Shown here: positions 17,941 to 28,767 of the stretch, piece by piece
How positions within the stretch are numbered: the first letter of the stretch is position 1
Layout: each line of letters starts with the position of its first letter
Assembly: GCF_009827535.1 (NCBI RefSeq)
Contig: NZ_WTYN01000006.1
Location: forward strand, 1-64,000
DNA length: 64,000 nt
Source: Qipengyuania oceanensis
GTDB taxonomy: Bacteria > Pseudomonadota > Alphaproteobacteria > Sphingomonadales > Sphingomonadaceae
Reading direction: 5' to 3'
Program-made: the position numbers and the translations under genes
Notes under the pieces: model-generated
The model's database searches: none
What the model was told of the DNA's origin: nothing
Seen by the model: the letters and a program-made list of their open reading frames with translations, nothing else

Positions 17941-18588
17941 CTACGCCATCAGTTCGCGCACGAAGGGAATGAGGCCGGTCTGGCGGGTCCGGCGCATGCG
18001 TTCGGCGTCGAGGATACGGCGCACCTTCTCGAAGCATTGGTCGACGTCGTCGTTGACCACGACATACTCGTATTCCGCCCAGTGGCTGATCTCGCCTCGG
18101 GCGCGCTCCATTCGGCTGTCGATGACCTCCGCGCTGTCCTGGGCGCGGCTCTCGAGCCTGCGCCGCAGTTCATCGAGGCTCGGGGGCAGGATGAAGACGG
18201 TGACGACGTCCTGCTCGTCCTTCTGCTTGAGCTGCTGGGTGCCCTGCCAGTCGATATCGAACAGGAAGTCCTGCCCGTCCTTCAGCGCGTTACGGATGCG
18301 GCCCTTGGGCGTGCCGTAGCGATAACCGAAAACGTGTGCCCACTCGTAGAAATCGTCCTCTTCGACCATCCGGTCGAACTCGGCATCGGACACGAAATGA
18401 TAATGCACCCCGTCGATCTCGCCCGCGCGCGGCGGGCGGGTCGTCGCCGAAACCGAGAGCATGATCTCATCCTCGACATCGAGCAACATGCGCGAGATGG
18501 TCGTCTTGCCTGCGCCCGAGGGCGAGGAGAGGATGAACATCAGCCCGCGGCGATGAAGCTTGTCGGTGTCGGTTGCGGAATCGGCCAT
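17941..18588 (-). CDS. gmk: Guanylate kinase
   Basis: Cytoplasmic guanylate kinase of 215 residues, converting GMP to GDP, an essential nucleotide step. It has the P-loop SSPSGAGKTT (about 20-29), the GMP-binding block SVSATTRPPRAGEIDGVHYHF (in two parts, about 46-67), the EWAHVFGYRYGTP segment, and FDIDWQGTQQL. Length and order are typical. It is followed 4 bp later by the DUF4019 gene on the same strand. Being essential and lying inside the 40.3-kb repeat interval, it constrains deletions between the repeats. Confidence 0.95.
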   Translation of the reverse strand: MADSATDTDKLHRRGLMFILSSPSGAGKTTISRMLLDVEDEIMLSVSATTRPPRAGEIDGVHYHFVSDAEFDRMVEEDDFYEWAHVFGYRYGTPKGRIRNALKDGQDFLFDIDWQGTQQLKQKDEQDVVTVFILPPSLDELRRRLESRAQDSAEVIDSRMERARGEISHWAEYEYVVVNDDVDQCFEKVRRILDAERMRRTRQTGLIPFVRELMA

Positions 18589-18643
18589 GCGCGCTGTTGC
18601 CGTATGGAGGGCAGGGAAATCAAGGGCCGGCGGCCCGCTGTCG

Positions 18644-19069
18644 TCAGATCGCGGTCTTGCCGTCGGCGTTCTTCTTGAGCGCCTTGTCCCCCTTTACGCG
18701 GGACTGGCGGCGCGACTGGCTGCGATCGAACAGCACCTTTAGCGCAAGGCCGGTGGTGACGATGGCCGCGCCGGGTATCGACTTGGTGGCGACCTTGGTC
18801 ACCCCGTAGGCGGCCAGCGTCTGCACGATCGAACGGTTCTCGACCGCGTCCTTCGCGAATTGCTTGCCGTATTGCCGCCCGAGCAGGGCTTTCTCGACCG
18901 TCATGCGGGACAGCCGCCCGACGCTGCGCAGCAGGATGTCGTGGATGATGATGTTGGTGGAGGGATTGGTGCTCGGTCCGGGGACCGGATCCTTGCGACT
19001 TGGCATCGAGTCGAGCGCGTCCTCGGTCTTGTCGCCGATGTAATCCGTCACGTGATTGGGTTTTGCCAT
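18644..19069 (-). CDS. Conserved hypothetical protein
   Basis: A 141-residue protein that I do not recognise. It begins MAKPNHVTDYIGDKTEDA, has a moderately hydrophobic Ala/Val/Gly segment at about residues 88-113 (VTKVATKSIPGAAIVTTGLALKVL in part) that might be a single membrane segment, and a strongly basic C-terminus. Codon use matches its neighbours, and it sits between gmk and the sspB-like gene on the same strand with short gaps, which supports a real gene. No function is proposed. Confidence 0.6.
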   Translation of the reverse strand: MAKPNHVTDYIGDKTEDALDSMPSRKDPVPGPSTNPSTNIIIHDILLRSVGRLSRMTVEKALLGRQYGKQFAKDAVENRSIVQTLAAYGVTKVATKSIPGAAIVTTGLALKVLFDRSQSRRQSRVKGDKALKKNADGKTAI

Positions 19070-19104
19070 GGACCTGCCCCTTTGCGCGGGCCGCTGGACC
19101 CGGT

Positions 19105-19608
19105 TTATTTCTTGCGGCCGAAATCGACCGTCACGACATTGCTGCCGTCGTCACTGGAACCAACGGTGCCGTCGCCGCCCCGTTCCGGAGAATCATTTTC
19201 CGCATCGTCGTGCAGCGGGGGCGCCATGTCCGAAACGGTCGCCTGGAACTTCAGCCCGAAATCGACCGCCGGATCGACGAAATCCGTGATCGCGGCGAAG
19301 GGCACGTCGAGCTTGGCCGGGATCTGGTTGAAGCTGAGGCCGACGCTGAAACCGCGTTCGTCGACGGCCAGGTCCCAGAACTTGTTCTGCAGGACGATGG
19401 TCATCTCGTCGGGGAATTGTTCGCGCAGGTGCCGCGGTACCGACACGCCCGGCGCGTTCGTCTTGAAGGTGATGTAGAAGTGATGCATCCCGGGCAGCGT
19501 GCCGCCCGATCCCTCGACTTCGCTCAGGACGCGGCCGACGACTGCGCGCAAGGCTTCCTGCACGATCTCGTCATAGGGGATCAGGCTATCGGGTGGACTG
19601 TCGCTCAT
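19105..19608 (-). CDS. sspB: SspB-family protein, probable ClpXP adaptor
   Basis: A 167-residue protein of the alphaproteobacterial SspB type, which tethers ssrA-tagged or specific substrates to ClpXP. The folded core (about 8-140) contains the family blocks [30 protein letters not shown], and [14 protein letters not shown] charged, disordered tail ends in TVDFGRKK, matching the ClpX-binding tail (XB) expected at the C-terminus. The ATG at 19608 is chosen because the conserved region begins immediately after it. It is divergent from hisB. Confidence 0.85.
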   Translation of the reverse strand: MSDSPPDSLIPYDEIVQEALRAVVGRVLSEVEGSGGTLPGMHHFYITFKTNAPGVSVPRHLREQFPDEMTIVLQNKFWDLAVDERGFSVGLSFNQIPAKLDVPFAAITDFVDPAVDFGLKFQATVSDMAPPLHDDAENDSPERGGDGTVGSSDDGSNVVTVDFGRKK

Positions 19609-19694
19609 TTCGCGCGGAATCTGGCTGCGCGCGCCCATTCGGTCAAGCGCAATCGCTTGCGCCATCCCCGATTGCCCGTATAGGCCCGTGCCCC

Positions 19695-20288
19695 ATGCGC
19701 ACCGCCAAGATCAGCCGCAACACTGCCGAGACCGGAATCGATATCGAGGTCAACCTCGATGGGACCGGCGCCTACGACATTTCGACTGGCATCGGGTTCC
19801 TCGACCACATGGTCGAACAGTTCAGCCGCCACTCGTTGATCGACGTCACGATGAAGATCGACGGCGACCTCCACGTCGACCAGCACCACACGACCGAGGA
19901 CAGCGCGCTGGCGCTGGGCCAGGCGCTGGCGCAGGCGATGGGCGACAAGGGCGGTATCGGGCGTTACGGCACGGCCTATTCGCCGATGGACGAGACGCTG
20001 GCGCGGGTCGCGCTCGACATTTCCGGGCGGCCCTATCTCGTCTGGAAAGCCGGCTTCACGCAGGAAAAGCTGGGCGAATGGGATACCGAGCTGATCGAGC
20101 ACTGGTTCCACTCGGTCGCGCAGACGGCGGGCATCACGCTGCACATCGAGCTGCTGTATGGCAGCAACAACCACCACATCTGCGAGGCGATCTACAAGGG
20201 GTTCGCGCGCGCGATACGCCAGGCGGTCGAACTCGATCCGCGCAAGGGCGGGGCGATCCCGTCGACCAAGGGCCAGCTCGGTGGCTGA
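19695..20288 (+). CDS. hisB: Imidazoleglycerol-phosphate dehydratase
   Basis: A 197-residue manganese enzyme for the sixth step of histidine synthesis. The monofunctional IGPD form is seen with internal repeats [10 protein letters not shown] and [17 protein letters not shown], and later HWFHSVAQ and [18 protein letters not shown], supplying the metal-binding His/Glu. The ATG at 19695 directly precedes the conserved [12 protein letters not shown] start. It is the first gene of the hisBHAFE cluster; hisH overlaps its end by eight bases. Confidence 0.95.
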   Translation: MRTAKISRNTAETGIDIEVNLDGTGAYDISTGIGFLDHMVEQFSRHSLIDVTMKIDGDLHVDQHHTTEDSALALGQALAQAMGDKGGIGRYGTAYSPMDETLARVALDISGRPYLVWKAGFTQEKLGEWDTELIEHWFHSVAQTAGITLHIELLYGSNNHHICEAIYKGFARAIRQAVELDPRKGGAIPSTKGQLGG

Positions 20289-20913
20289 GGCGCTGGCGCT
20301 GATCGATTACGGCGCGGGCAATCTTCACTCGGTCTACAACGCGCTGATGGCCGCCGGCGCGCATCACGTGACCGTTACCGCCGAACCGGGTATCGTGCGC
20401 GGCGCGCAGCGGATCGTGCTGCCGGGCGTCGGTTCGTACAAGGCCTGCATGGAGGGGCTGTCCGCTCCCGACGGCCTGATCGAAGCACTCGAAGAGCGCG
20501 TGCTCGATGACGGGGTGCCGTTCCTCGGCATCTGCGTCGGGATGCAATTGCTCGCCACCCGCGGGGTCGAACACGGCATCACCGAAGGGCTCGACTGGAT
20601 CCCGGGCGAGGTAAAGCCGATCGAGCGGACCGATCCGGCGATCAAGGTCCCGCACATGGGCTGGAACGATGTACTCCAGGCCCGGCACCACGATGGGTCG
20701 GAGCTGATCGAGGAAGGCGAGGCCTATTTCCTCCACTCCTATCATTTCCAGCCTGACGACGGCCATCACGTCGCGGCGATGACCGATCACGGCGGCGGTC
20801 TCGTCGCGGCGGTTGCGCGCGACAATATGCTCGGCGTGCAGTTCCACCCGGAAAAGAGCCAGGGGTACGGGCTGGCCCTGCTCGAACGATTCCTCGACTG
20901 GAAACCGTCTTGA
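20281..20913 (+). CDS. hisH: Imidazole glycerol phosphate synthase, glutaminase subunit
   Basis: Class I glutamine amidotransferase of 210 residues that feeds ammonia to HisF. The nucleophile cysteine lies in [11 protein letters not shown] (about residue 85) and the catalytic histidine in [10 protein letters not shown] (near residue 190). The GTG start at 20281 overlaps the hisB stop and places the conserved LIDYGAGN eight residues in; no closer ATG exists. Translational coupling with hisB is likely. Confidence 0.94.
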   Translation: MAEALALIDYGAGNLHSVYNALMAAGAHHVTVTAEPGIVRGAQRIVLPGVGSYKACMEGLSAPDGLIEALEERVLDDGVPFLGICVGMQLLATRGVEHGITEGLDWIPGEVKPIERTDPAIKVPHMGWNDVLQARHHDGSELIEEGEAYFLHSYHFQPDDGHHVAAMTDHGGGLVAAVARDNMLGVQFHPEKSQGYGLALLERFLDWKPS

Positions 20914-20956
20914 CGACCATGGCGGAGCGGGCCCCTAGCGCAACTGGATACAGGAT

Positions 20957-21685
20957 ATGATCGTTTTCCCGGCCATCGACCTCAAGGGCGGCGAAGTCGT
21001 GCGCCTTGCCGAAGGCGACATGGACCGCGCCACCGTTTACGGCGACGACCCGGCAGCACAGGCGATGATCTTCGCGGACGCTGGTGCCGAGTACCTCCAC
21101 GTGGTCGATCTCGACGGTTCCTTCGCGGGTCGGGCGGAAAACCGCGAGGCAGTCGAGGCGATTGTCGCGGCGTTTCCCGGGCATGTTCAGCTCGGCGGCG
21201 GCATCCGCGATGCGGCGGCGGTCGAGGGTTGGTTCGACCTTGGCATCAGTCGTGTGGTGATGGGCTCGGCAGCTTTGAAGGACCCCGAGTTCGTCAAGCA
21301 GATGGCGAAGGAATGGGAGAACGGCATCGTCGTCGCGGTCGACGCACGCGAGGGCATGGTCGCGACAGAGGGCTGGGCGGAAGTCTCCGATGTTCCGGTG
21401 GTCGACCTCGCCCGCCGGTTCGAGGATGCGGGTGTGGCCTCGCTGCTGTTCACCGATATCGGGCGCGACGGACTGTTGAAGGGGTGCAATATCGACGCCA
21501 CCGTCGAGCTGGCGCGCACCGTCGATATCCCGGTGATCGCTTCGGGCGGCGTGAAGGGTCTCGACGATATTCGCATGCTGGCGGTCCACGTCGATGACGG
21601 GATCGAGGGCGTGATCACCGGCCGCGCGCTGTACGAAGGGCGGCTGGACCTCGCTGCGGCGATCCAGATGGCAGACCGCGCATGA
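20957..21685 (+). CDS. hisA: ProFAR isomerase
   Basis: A 242-residue (beta/alpha)8 barrel for the fourth step of histidine synthesis. The first catalytic Asp is in FPAIDLKGG (residue 8) and the second in [12 protein letters not shown] (about 165-176); the phosphate-binding [10 protein letters not shown] follows. It has its own 43-bp gap after hisH and overlaps hisF by four bases (ATGA). Confidence 0.96.
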   Translation: MIVFPAIDLKGGEVVRLAEGDMDRATVYGDDPAAQAMIFADAGAEYLHVVDLDGSFAGRAENREAVEAIVAAFPGHVQLGGGIRDAAAVEGWFDLGISRVVMGSAALKDPEFVKQMAKEWENGIVVAVDAREGMVATEGWAEVSDVPVVDLARRFEDAGVASLLFTDIGRDGLLKGCNIDATVELARTVDIPVIASGGVKGLDDIRMLAVHVDDGIEGVITGRALYEGRLDLAAAIQMADRA

Positions 21686-22446
21686 CAGTCCGTATCCGCG
21701 TCATCCCCTGTCTCGATGTGGCCGATGGCCGCGTGGTCAAGGGTGTCAATTTCGTCGATCTCAAGGACGCGGGCGATCCGGTAGAACAGGCGCAGGCCTA
21801 TGACGCGGCGGGGGCGGACGAGCTGTGCTTTCTCGACATTTCCGCCAGCCACGAAGGGCGAGGGACGCTGCTCGACATGGTCCGGCGCACGGCGAAAGTC
21901 TGCTTCATGCCGCTGACCGTCGGGGGCGGGGTCCGCACGGTGGAGGATGCTCGCGAGCTGCTGCTCGCTGGGGCGGACAAGGTCGCGGTCAATTCCGCCG
22001 CCGTCTCGCGTCCCGAAGTCGTCGCCGATATCGCGGAGAAAATGGGCAGCCAGTGCATCGTCGCATCGGTGGATGCGCGGCGCGTGGGCGAAGGCAGATG
22101 GGAGATCTTCACCCATGGCGGCAGACGCGAAACCGGGATCGATGCGCTGGCACATGCCAGGCGGCTGGCGGACCTCGGCGCGGGCGAACTGCTCGTCACC
22201 AGCATGGACGGCGACGGGACAAAGGCGGGCTACGACCTCGAACTCACGCGCGCCATCGCCGACAGCGTCTCGGTCCCTGTCATTGCCAGCGGCGGGGTCG
22301 GCACGCTCGACCACCTCGTCGAAGGGGTGACCGAGGGCCACGCCAGCGCGGTCCTCGCGGCCAGCATCTTCCACTTCGGCCAGCACACGATCGCAGAGGC
22401 GCACGATGCCTTGCGCCGTGCAGGCTTGCCCGCGCGCGGCGTTTGA
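21682..22446 (+). CDS. hisF: Imidazole glycerol phosphate synthase, cyclase subunit
   Basis: A 254-residue barrel, homologous to HisA, that forms imidazole glycerol phosphate and AICAR using ammonia from HisH. Catalytic Asp residues are in [16 protein letters not shown] (residue 12) and [13 protein letters not shown] (about 174-186); [11 protein letters not shown] binds phosphate. The start overlaps the hisA stop by four bases. Confidence 0.96.
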   Translation: MTVRIRVIPCLDVADGRVVKGVNFVDLKDAGDPVEQAQAYDAAGADELCFLDISASHEGRGTLLDMVRRTAKVCFMPLTVGGGVRTVEDARELLLAGADKVAVNSAAVSRPEVVADIAEKMGSQCIVASVDARRVGEGRWEIFTHGGRRETGIDALAHARRLADLGAGELLVTSMDGDGTKAGYDLELTRAIADSVSVPVIASGGVGTLDHLVEGVTEGHASAVLAASIFHFGQHTIAEAHDALRRAGLPARGV

Positions 22447-22460
22447 TCGACAAGACGCGC

Positions 22461-22778
22461 ATGGACACGCTCACCCGTCTCGAGAACACGATCGGCGAAC
22501 GGCTCTCCGCCGATCCGGACACCAGCTATGTCGCACGGCTCAATGCCGGCGGCGTGGGCAAGATCGCGCAGAAGGTGGGGGAGGAAGCGACCGAGACGGT
22601 CATCGCCGCCCTGTCCGGCAGCGACGAGGAACTGGTCGGCGAAGCGGCCGACCTTCTGTTTCACCTCACCGTCCTGTTGCAGGCCAAGGGCATAGCGCTC
22701 TCGGCAGTGATGACCGAGCTCGACCGGCGCGAAGGCGTGTCCGGTCTGGATGAAAAGGCGAGCAGGAAGGATACGTAA
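22461..22778 (+). CDS. hisE: Phosphoribosyl-ATP pyrophosphatase
   Basis: A 105-residue all-alpha pyrophosphohydrolase for the second histidine step, as a separate protein not fused to HisI. The MazG-like motif KVGEEATETVIAAL with its Glu metal ligands and the later EAADLLFHL are present. The ATG at 22461 fits the usual MDTLTRLE start. The stop overlaps the ATG of the HIT gene (TAATG). Confidence 0.94.
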   Translation: MDTLTRLENTIGERLSADPDTSYVARLNAGGVGKIAQKVGEEATETVIAALSGSDEELVGEAADLLFHLTVLLQAKGIALSAVMTELDRREGVSGLDEKASRKDT

Positions 22779-23155
22779 TGCCGATCGACCCGACGCGGCC
22801 CTATGACGACGACAACATCTTTGCGAGGATTTTGCGCGACGAGATACCGTCGAAACGGGTTTACGAGGACGAGTGGGCGATCGCCTTCCACGACATCAAT
22901 CCGCAGGCCCGGCTGCACATCCTCGTGATCCCGCGCGGCAAGTACGTGAGCTGGGACGATTTCGCAGCCAAGGCGAACGATGAGGAAATCGGCGGTTTCA
23001 TCCGCGCGGTCGCCAATGTTGCGCGCGAGCATGACCTGGTCCAGCCGGGCTATCGCCTGCTCGCCAATGTCGGCCACGACGGCGGGCAGGAGGTTCCGCA
23101 CCTGCACGTCCACCTCTTCGGCGGGCAACGTCTGGGGCCGATGATCGCGCGCTAG
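22778..23155 (+). CDS. HIT-family nucleotide hydrolase (Hint-like)
   Basis: A 125-residue histidine-triad protein. The signature HLHVHLFGG (about 107-115) carries the catalytic histidine, and the N-terminal DNIFARILRDEIPSKRVYEDE is typical of the Hint branch (purine nucleoside phosphoramidases). It is coupled to hisE by an overlapping stop/start, an arrangement common in alphaproteobacteria, although its physiological substrate there is not established. Confidence 0.92.
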   Translation: MPIDPTRPYDDDNIFARILRDEIPSKRVYEDEWAIAFHDINPQARLHILVIPRGKYVSWDDFAAKANDEEIGGFIRAVANVAREHDLVQPGYRLLANVGHDGGQEVPHLHVHLFGGQRLGPMIAR

Positions 23156-23197
23156 GAACGATCCGGCGACAACTGCCTGTGTGTAAAAAACCCGTGC

Positions 23198-23226
23198 TTG
23201 CCGCTGGACTCGCCGCTCCGCTAAGG
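23198..23226 (+). promoter_or_regulatory. Possible promoter of the tol-pal operon
   Basis: TTGCCG (23198-23203) and CTAAGG (23221-23226) are separated by 17 bp, ending 13 bp before the ybgC ATG. The form TTGnnn-N17-CTAAGG resembles promoter sequences that I recall upstream of many sphingomonad genes. This is pattern recognition only; the very short leader makes the exact start uncertain. Confidence 0.35.
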
Positions 23227-23239
23227 GCCTAGGCGGACC

Positions 23240-23691
23240 ATGGCCAATCTTCCCAACCCCCCTGACGGCATCATCGACGGCGACCGACATCTTTACGCCG
23301 TGCGCGTCTATTACGAGGATACCGACCTTTCCGGCATCACCTACCACGCCAATTATCTGCGCTGGTTCGAGCGTGCCCGATCGGATCTGTTGCGACGGCT
23401 GGGTATCGATCAGAGGGCGGCAATCGAAGCCGGGCAGGGCGCTTATGCCGTCGCCGACCTGCAACTTGGCTACAAGAGCCCGGCGAAGCTCGACGATGAC
23501 GTGATGATAGAAACGCGCTGCACCGAAATGGGTGCGGCAAGTTGCCGGATGGCGCAGCGTGCGACCCGCGGCGATACCCTGCTCGCCGAAGCGGACCTGC
23601 GGGTCGGTTTCGTCGCACCCAGCGGACGCCCCACGCGCCAGCCCGGCGAATGGCGCGCGGCCTTTACCGAATTCATGAATGCGGAAACCGA

Positions 23692-23695
<4 letters not shown>
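23240..23695 (+). CDS. ybgC: Tol-Pal system-associated acyl-CoA thioesterase
   Basis: A 151-residue hotdog-fold thioesterase. The YbgC/4-hydroxybenzoyl-CoA thioesterase signature YYEDTDLSGITYHANYLRWF (about 17-37) contains the catalytic aspartate, and ERARSDLLRRLG follows. It opens the tol-pal operon as in most proteobacteria; its stop overlaps the tolQ start. Confidence 0.93.
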
Positions 23696-24912
<1,217 letters not shown>

Positions 24913-24921
24913 CCCGAACCG

Positions 24922-25746
24922 ATGGCGCTCGCCTCACCCCGCACAGAAGGGTTCCGTAAAGAGGAACGGGCCGGCCTCGCGGTCGCGGTGGTCCTGCACG
25001 TCGCGCTGGTCGCCGCGCTGCTGTTCCAGCCCGAAGCGCCGCCTGCGCCCGTGCCGGAGCGCATGACGGTCAATCTGGCGGAAGACGTCGGACTGGAAGC
25101 GCAGGCGCCGGTGCCGGTGCTCGAGAGCCGCGCTTCGACCTCGCCCGAACTGACCGATACGATCAGCCCCGAGCCGCCACTGCCCGAAGTGGTCGAACGC
25201 CCGGTCGAAACCCGCCCCGAACCCGCGCCTGTCGCCACCGCGAAGCCGAGGGCCAAACCGACACCGCGCAAGGAAACCCCGCGCGAAACTGCCCGCGAAA
25301 CGCGGCGCGAGGCTCCCAGGCCCAAGCCCAAGGCCGACGCGGGCGGATCGAAGCGCTTCGATCAGGCATTCGCGGGCGCAGGTTCGAGCGAGAACACCAC
25401 CGAGACCCGCGTGCCCGCATCGGAGATCGGCGCGAGCGCCAAGGCATCGCTGAGTCAGGCGGTGGCCCGCCAGATCAAGCCGCACTGGTCGCCGCCGGAT
25501 GGCCCGGAGGTGGAGAAGATCACGACCTACGTGCGTTTCCGGCTGAACGAGAACGGCAGTCTCGCCGGCCGTCCCGAGATGGTGCGCCAGACGGGCGTCA
25601 ACGACGTCAATCGCGCGCAGGCCGGTCGCCATGCCGAACAGGCCATCCGTGCCGTGCAACTCGCCGCCCCGTTCGACTTGCCGGGCGAATACTACAATGC
25701 TTGGAAAACCGTCACAGCCAACCTCGACTGGAAGCTCGCCCAATGA
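24922..25746 (+). CDS. tolA: TolA, periplasm-spanning energy transducer
   Basis: A 274-residue protein with an N-terminal membrane anchor (about 15-36), a Pro/Glu/Arg/Lys-rich periplasm-spanning segment (about 40-155), and a C-terminal TolA/TonB-like domain (about 170-274; LSQAVARQIKPHW, then VRFRLNENGSL). Low-complexity sequence in the middle is normal for TolA. Its stop overlaps the tolB ATG. Confidence 0.9.
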   Translation: MALASPRTEGFRKEERAGLAVAVVLHVALVAALLFQPEAPPAPVPERMTVNLAEDVGLEAQAPVPVLESRASTSPELTDTISPEPPLPEVVERPVETRPEPAPVATAKPRAKPTPRKETPRETARETRREAPRPKPKADAGGSKRFDQAFAGAGSSENTTETRVPASEIGASAKASLSQAVARQIKPHWSPPDGPEVEKITTYVRFRLNENGSLAGRPEMVRQTGVNDVNRAQAGRHAEQAIRAVQLAAPFDLPGEYYNAWKTVTANLDWKLAQ

Positions 25747-27119
25747 AGACATTCGCCGCCCTGCTGTTCGCCTGCGTAGCCATGCCAGCCATGGCACAGG
25801 ACCTCGGCGCGCCGCCGCCTGCCGCCGGGCAGGTCGAGACGATCGACGAGGGCGAGGGGCTGGACGTCAATGTCAGCTACGAGGGGCGGTTGGAAGATCT
25901 GGGTATCGCCATCCCCTCCTTCGCGACCGATCGTGATGCCCCCACGCCTGCCAACACGCGCGGCACCGCGGCGCTGGGCATGGAACTCGCCCGGGTCATC
26001 ACCTCCGACCTCAGGAACAACGGCCTGTTCAAGCCGACCGGGCCCGACGCGCTGCCGCAGCCCCGCTATCCCGAGATCACCGCGCCCAGTTGGGGCGTGT
26101 GGAGCGGCCGCAGCGCCGAGATGCTGGTCCAGGGCTACGTGCGGGCACGGTCGGACAACCGGTTGGTCGTCGGCTGCTATCTCTACGATGTCGCGCTGCA
26201 GAACGAACTGGTGCGCGAAGGCTGGGTCGTCGATCCAGCCGACTGGCGCCGCGCCGCGCACAAATGCGCCGATCTCGTCTATTCGCGGCTGACCGGCGAA
26301 AGCCCGTTCTTCGACAGCCGGATCGCCTATATCGCGGAGACGGGCCCCAAGGACAACCGGGTCAAGCGGCTCGCGATCATGGACAGCGACGGGGCCAACC
26401 ATCGCTTCATCACCACCGGCCGTGCCACCGCCCTGACGCCGCGCTATTCGCCCGATTATCGCAAGCTGATGTATCTGAGCTATGTCGACGGCAATCCGCG
26501 GATCTACGTCTACGATATCGGGACCGGCAAGCAGACGCTGGTCAGCCAGAACGCCAGCCCCACCTTCGCGCCGCGCTGGTCGCCCGACGGGAGGAGCATC
26601 CTCTATTCGATGGCCGTCAACGGCAATACCGACATCTACCGGGTCCCGGCCACCGGGGGCAGTTCGGTACGGCTGACCGACACGCCGGGCATCGATATCG
26701 GCGGAAGCTATTCGCCGGATGGTAGGAAGATCGTGTTCGAAAGCGATCGATCCGGCAGCCAGCAGTGCTACGTGATGGACGCCAACGGCCAGAACCAGCG
26801 ACGGATATCCTTCTTCGGTGGCCGCTGCGCGACACCCGAATGGAGCCCGCGTGGCGACCAGATCGCCTTCACCAACGCCAGCAGCTTCAACATCGGCGTG
26901 ATGTCGCCGACCGGCAATGGCGTGCGCACGCTGACGCGCGGCTGGCAGGATGAAGCCCCCACCTGGGCGCCCAATGGCCGCATCATCCAGTTCTTCCGGA
27001 CCGAGCGCGGTTCGGGGCGCACGGGTCTCTACCAGGTCGATCTGACGGGCAAGAACGAGCGCAAGCTTCCCACACCGGTCGATGCGTCCGACCCGGCGTG
27101 GGGACCGATCCTTCAGTAA
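25743..27119 (+). CDS. tolB: TolB, periplasmic beta-propeller
   Basis: A 458-residue exported protein with a signal peptide cleaved near AMAQD, an N-terminal domain (to about 190) and a six-bladed propeller. Blade signatures RYSPDYRKLMYLS, RWSPDGRSILYS and SYSPDGRKIVFES recur every 40-45 residues. It interacts with Pal and TolA. The ATG at 25743 overlaps the tolA stop. Confidence 0.95.
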   Translation: MKTFAALLFACVAMPAMAQDLGAPPPAAGQVETIDEGEGLDVNVSYEGRLEDLGIAIPSFATDRDAPTPANTRGTAALGMELARVITSDLRNNGLFKPTGPDALPQPRYPEITAPSWGVWSGRSAEMLVQGYVRARSDNRLVVGCYLYDVALQNELVREGWVVDPADWRRAAHKCADLVYSRLTGESPFFDSRIAYIAETGPKDNRVKRLAIMDSDGANHRFITTGRATALTPRYSPDYRKLMYLSYVDGNPRIYVYDIGTGKQTLVSQNASPTFAPRWSPDGRSILYSMAVNGNTDIYRVPATGGSSVRLTDTPGIDIGGSYSPDGRKIVFESDRSGSQQCYVMDANGQNQRRISFFGGRCATPEWSPRGDQIAFTNASSFNIGVMSPTGNGVRTLTRGWQDEAPTWAPNGRIIQFFRTERGSGRTGLYQVDLTGKNERKLPTPVDASDPAWGPILQ

Positions 27120-27165
27120 ATCGTTTCAACACCGGGGCACCGGTCCATTCCAAGGGGAAAATGCA

Positions 27166-27681
27166 ATGAAAACTCGTTTCGCGGCAATCGCGCTTCTCGT
27201 AGGTACTGCAGCCATCGGCGGCTGCTCCAAGAAAGCACCGGAGCAACTGCCCCCTGCTCCAGAGCAGGACGGCACGGTAACGCAGTTGCCCGATCGCATC
27301 CCCGCCGGCGCGGTCGAAGGATCGCACGATCATTTCGTGCAACAGGTCAACGGCCAGAACGTGATCTATTTCGAAACCGATCGTTACAACATCGACAGCG
27401 CCGACGCCGCGGCTCTGCAGACGCAGGCGCAGTATCTGATGCAGTATCCCGATGTGCGGGTCACGGTCGAAGGCCATGCGGACGAGCGCGGAACGCGCGA
27501 ATACAACCTTGCGCTGGGTGAACGGCGCGCCAATGCGGCGAAGAACTATCTCGTCGGCATCGGCATCGGCGCTAACCGTATCAGCACCGTCAGCTACGGC
27601 AAGGAACGCCCGGTTGCGCTGGGTTCGACCGAAGCGGCATGGGCGCAAAACCGCCGCGCGGTGACCGTCATAATCAACTGA
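27166..27681 (+). CDS. pal: Pal, peptidoglycan-associated lipoprotein
   Basis: A 171-residue outer-membrane lipoprotein with a lipobox ending IGGC (about residues 16-19) and an OmpA-like domain that binds meso-diaminopimelate (VTVEGHADERGTREYNLALG, about 100-120, with the conserved Asp and Arg). The ATG follows AAGGGGAAAATGCA. It is the last gene of the operon and is followed by a strong terminator. Confidence 0.96.
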   Translation: MKTRFAAIALLVGTAAIGGCSKKAPEQLPPAPEQDGTVTQLPDRIPAGAVEGSHDHFVQQVNGQNVIYFETDRYNIDSADAAALQTQAQYLMQYPDVRVTVEGHADERGTREYNLALGERRANAAKNYLVGIGIGANRISTVSYGKERPVALGSTEAAWAQNRRAVTVIIN

Positions 27682-27700
27682 GGGTCTGGTTTACGCACGA

Positions 27701-27735
27701 AAAAGGGCGCTGCGAAGCTCGCGGCGCCCTTTTTA
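27701..27735 (+). terminator. Terminator after pal
   Basis: GGGCGCTGC pairs with GCGGCGCCC (one G-T pair), flanked by five A before and five T after, so it may act on both strands. It ends ybgC-tolQRAB-pal and faces the small convergent gene at 27755-27910. Confidence 0.85.
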
Positions 27736-27754
27736 CCGGATCAAGCGGCCAATG

Positions 27755-27910
27755 TCAGGAAAGCGGGACGCTCTGCGCCATCGGCTGCTGATGCGCAGCC
27801 TGCTCCGCGACATGCACGGTGCGATCGGAATGCCCGAGGCTGGTCAGAAGCGCGGTGGCGGCCATCGCTGCGACGGCAAGCATCGAGGAAATCTTCAGTT
27901 GTCTGCTCAT
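27755..27910 (-). CDS. Small exported or membrane protein, 51 residues
   Basis: A short frame on the minus strand starting MSRQLKISSM and ending QSVPLS. It has a signal-like N-terminus: basic residues, then an Ala/Leu/Met-rich hydrophobic core (about 9-25, LAVAAMAATALL), then a polar tail rich in His and Gln. It lies between the pal terminator and a 167-bp gap that could hold its promoter. The SD is weak. I do not recognise a family; the clean n-h-c organisation in an otherwise gene-free gap is the reason for calling it. Confidence 0.55.
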   Translation of the reverse strand: MSRQLKISSMLAVAAMAATALLTSLGHSDRTVHVAEQAAHQQPMAQSVPLS

Positions 27911-28077
27911 GTTCGGTCTCGTGCGCATGGCTGTTAGGATTCGATGGTTGAAATGGTATTAACGCGCTGCAATGCAACATTTCAATATGCAACCTGGTTC
28001 CCGTCCATTGCGCAAAAAGCCAGCGTCACTAGATTAACCGCCATGCAAGCCAGACAAACGACTTCGGAAACCGAGAG

Positions 28078-28611
28078 ATGAGCGGCTCGCGCCGCTCTCT
28101 CGACTGGGGCTTCCCGCGCTGGCGCGAATACGGCAACTCGCGCGAGGCGACGACGGTCCGGCTGTGCGATCGCCATGGTTGCGACGAAAAGGGCGATTGT
28201 CCCGCCCCCAAGTCCCCCAACAGCCCCGAGCGGTGGTATTTCTGCCAGCGCCACGCGGCGGAATACAATTCGAAATGGGACTATTTCGAAGGCCTGGACA
28301 AAGCCGAGAAGGAAGATCGCGCCAAGACCGAGCGAAGCGAGAACGCCGGTTATGCCGAAGCCCAGCACTACGGCTGGGGCGGGAGCGGCGATGGTTCGCG
28401 CAGTGCCGACGAGATGCGCGCGCTCGACCTTCTGGAGCTCGAGCCCGACGCCGAGTTCGACGCGATCAAGAAGGCGTGGCGCGAAAAGGCGAAGAAGGTT
28501 CATCCCGATGTCGCGCCGGGCGATGCCGATGCCGCCCAGCAATTCCAGGCGATCCAGCTGGCCTATGAAGTGCTGCGTCAGGCGGAGGAAAGACGAAGCT
28601 GGAAGGGCTGA
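28078..28611 (+). CDS. J-domain (DnaJ-like) protein
   Basis: A 177-residue protein with a C-terminal J domain (about 113-177) including the HPD motif at 142-144, needed to stimulate DnaK ATPase. The N-terminal 110 residues contain two Cys/His pairs (CDRHGC and later FCQRH) that could bind a metal, and a Trp/Tyr-rich region. This arrangement, with the J domain at the C-terminal end, is common in alphaproteobacteria. No zinc-finger or substrate domain of DnaJ proper is present, so it is probably a specialised co-chaperone. Confidence 0.85.
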   Translation: MSGSRRSLDWGFPRWREYGNSREATTVRLCDRHGCDEKGDCPAPKSPNSPERWYFCQRHAAEYNSKWDYFEGLDKAEKEDRAKTERSENAGYAEAQHYGWGGSGDGSRSADEMRALDLLELEPDAEFDAIKKAWREKAKKVHPDVAPGDADAAQQFQAIQLAYEVLRQAEERRSWKG

Positions 28612-28767
28612 TCGTCCGCCCGATCTCCACCGTTTTGTCCACAGAGCCGGCCTCACAAGGTTGCGCCGCGTTTAATAATTATTAACCATCTTCCGCGATC
28701 ACGGGGTGCAAGGCCGAACCACGGTAATCAGCCGGGCGGTGAGGCACCCATTCGCGGGAGACGAAAC

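Noticed and set aside
27741-27992. An 83-codon minus-strand open frame in the gap after pal
   Set aside because: The overlapping shorter frame 27755-27910 has a convincing signal-like N-terminus, while the longer one is His/Arg/Ser-rich without features.
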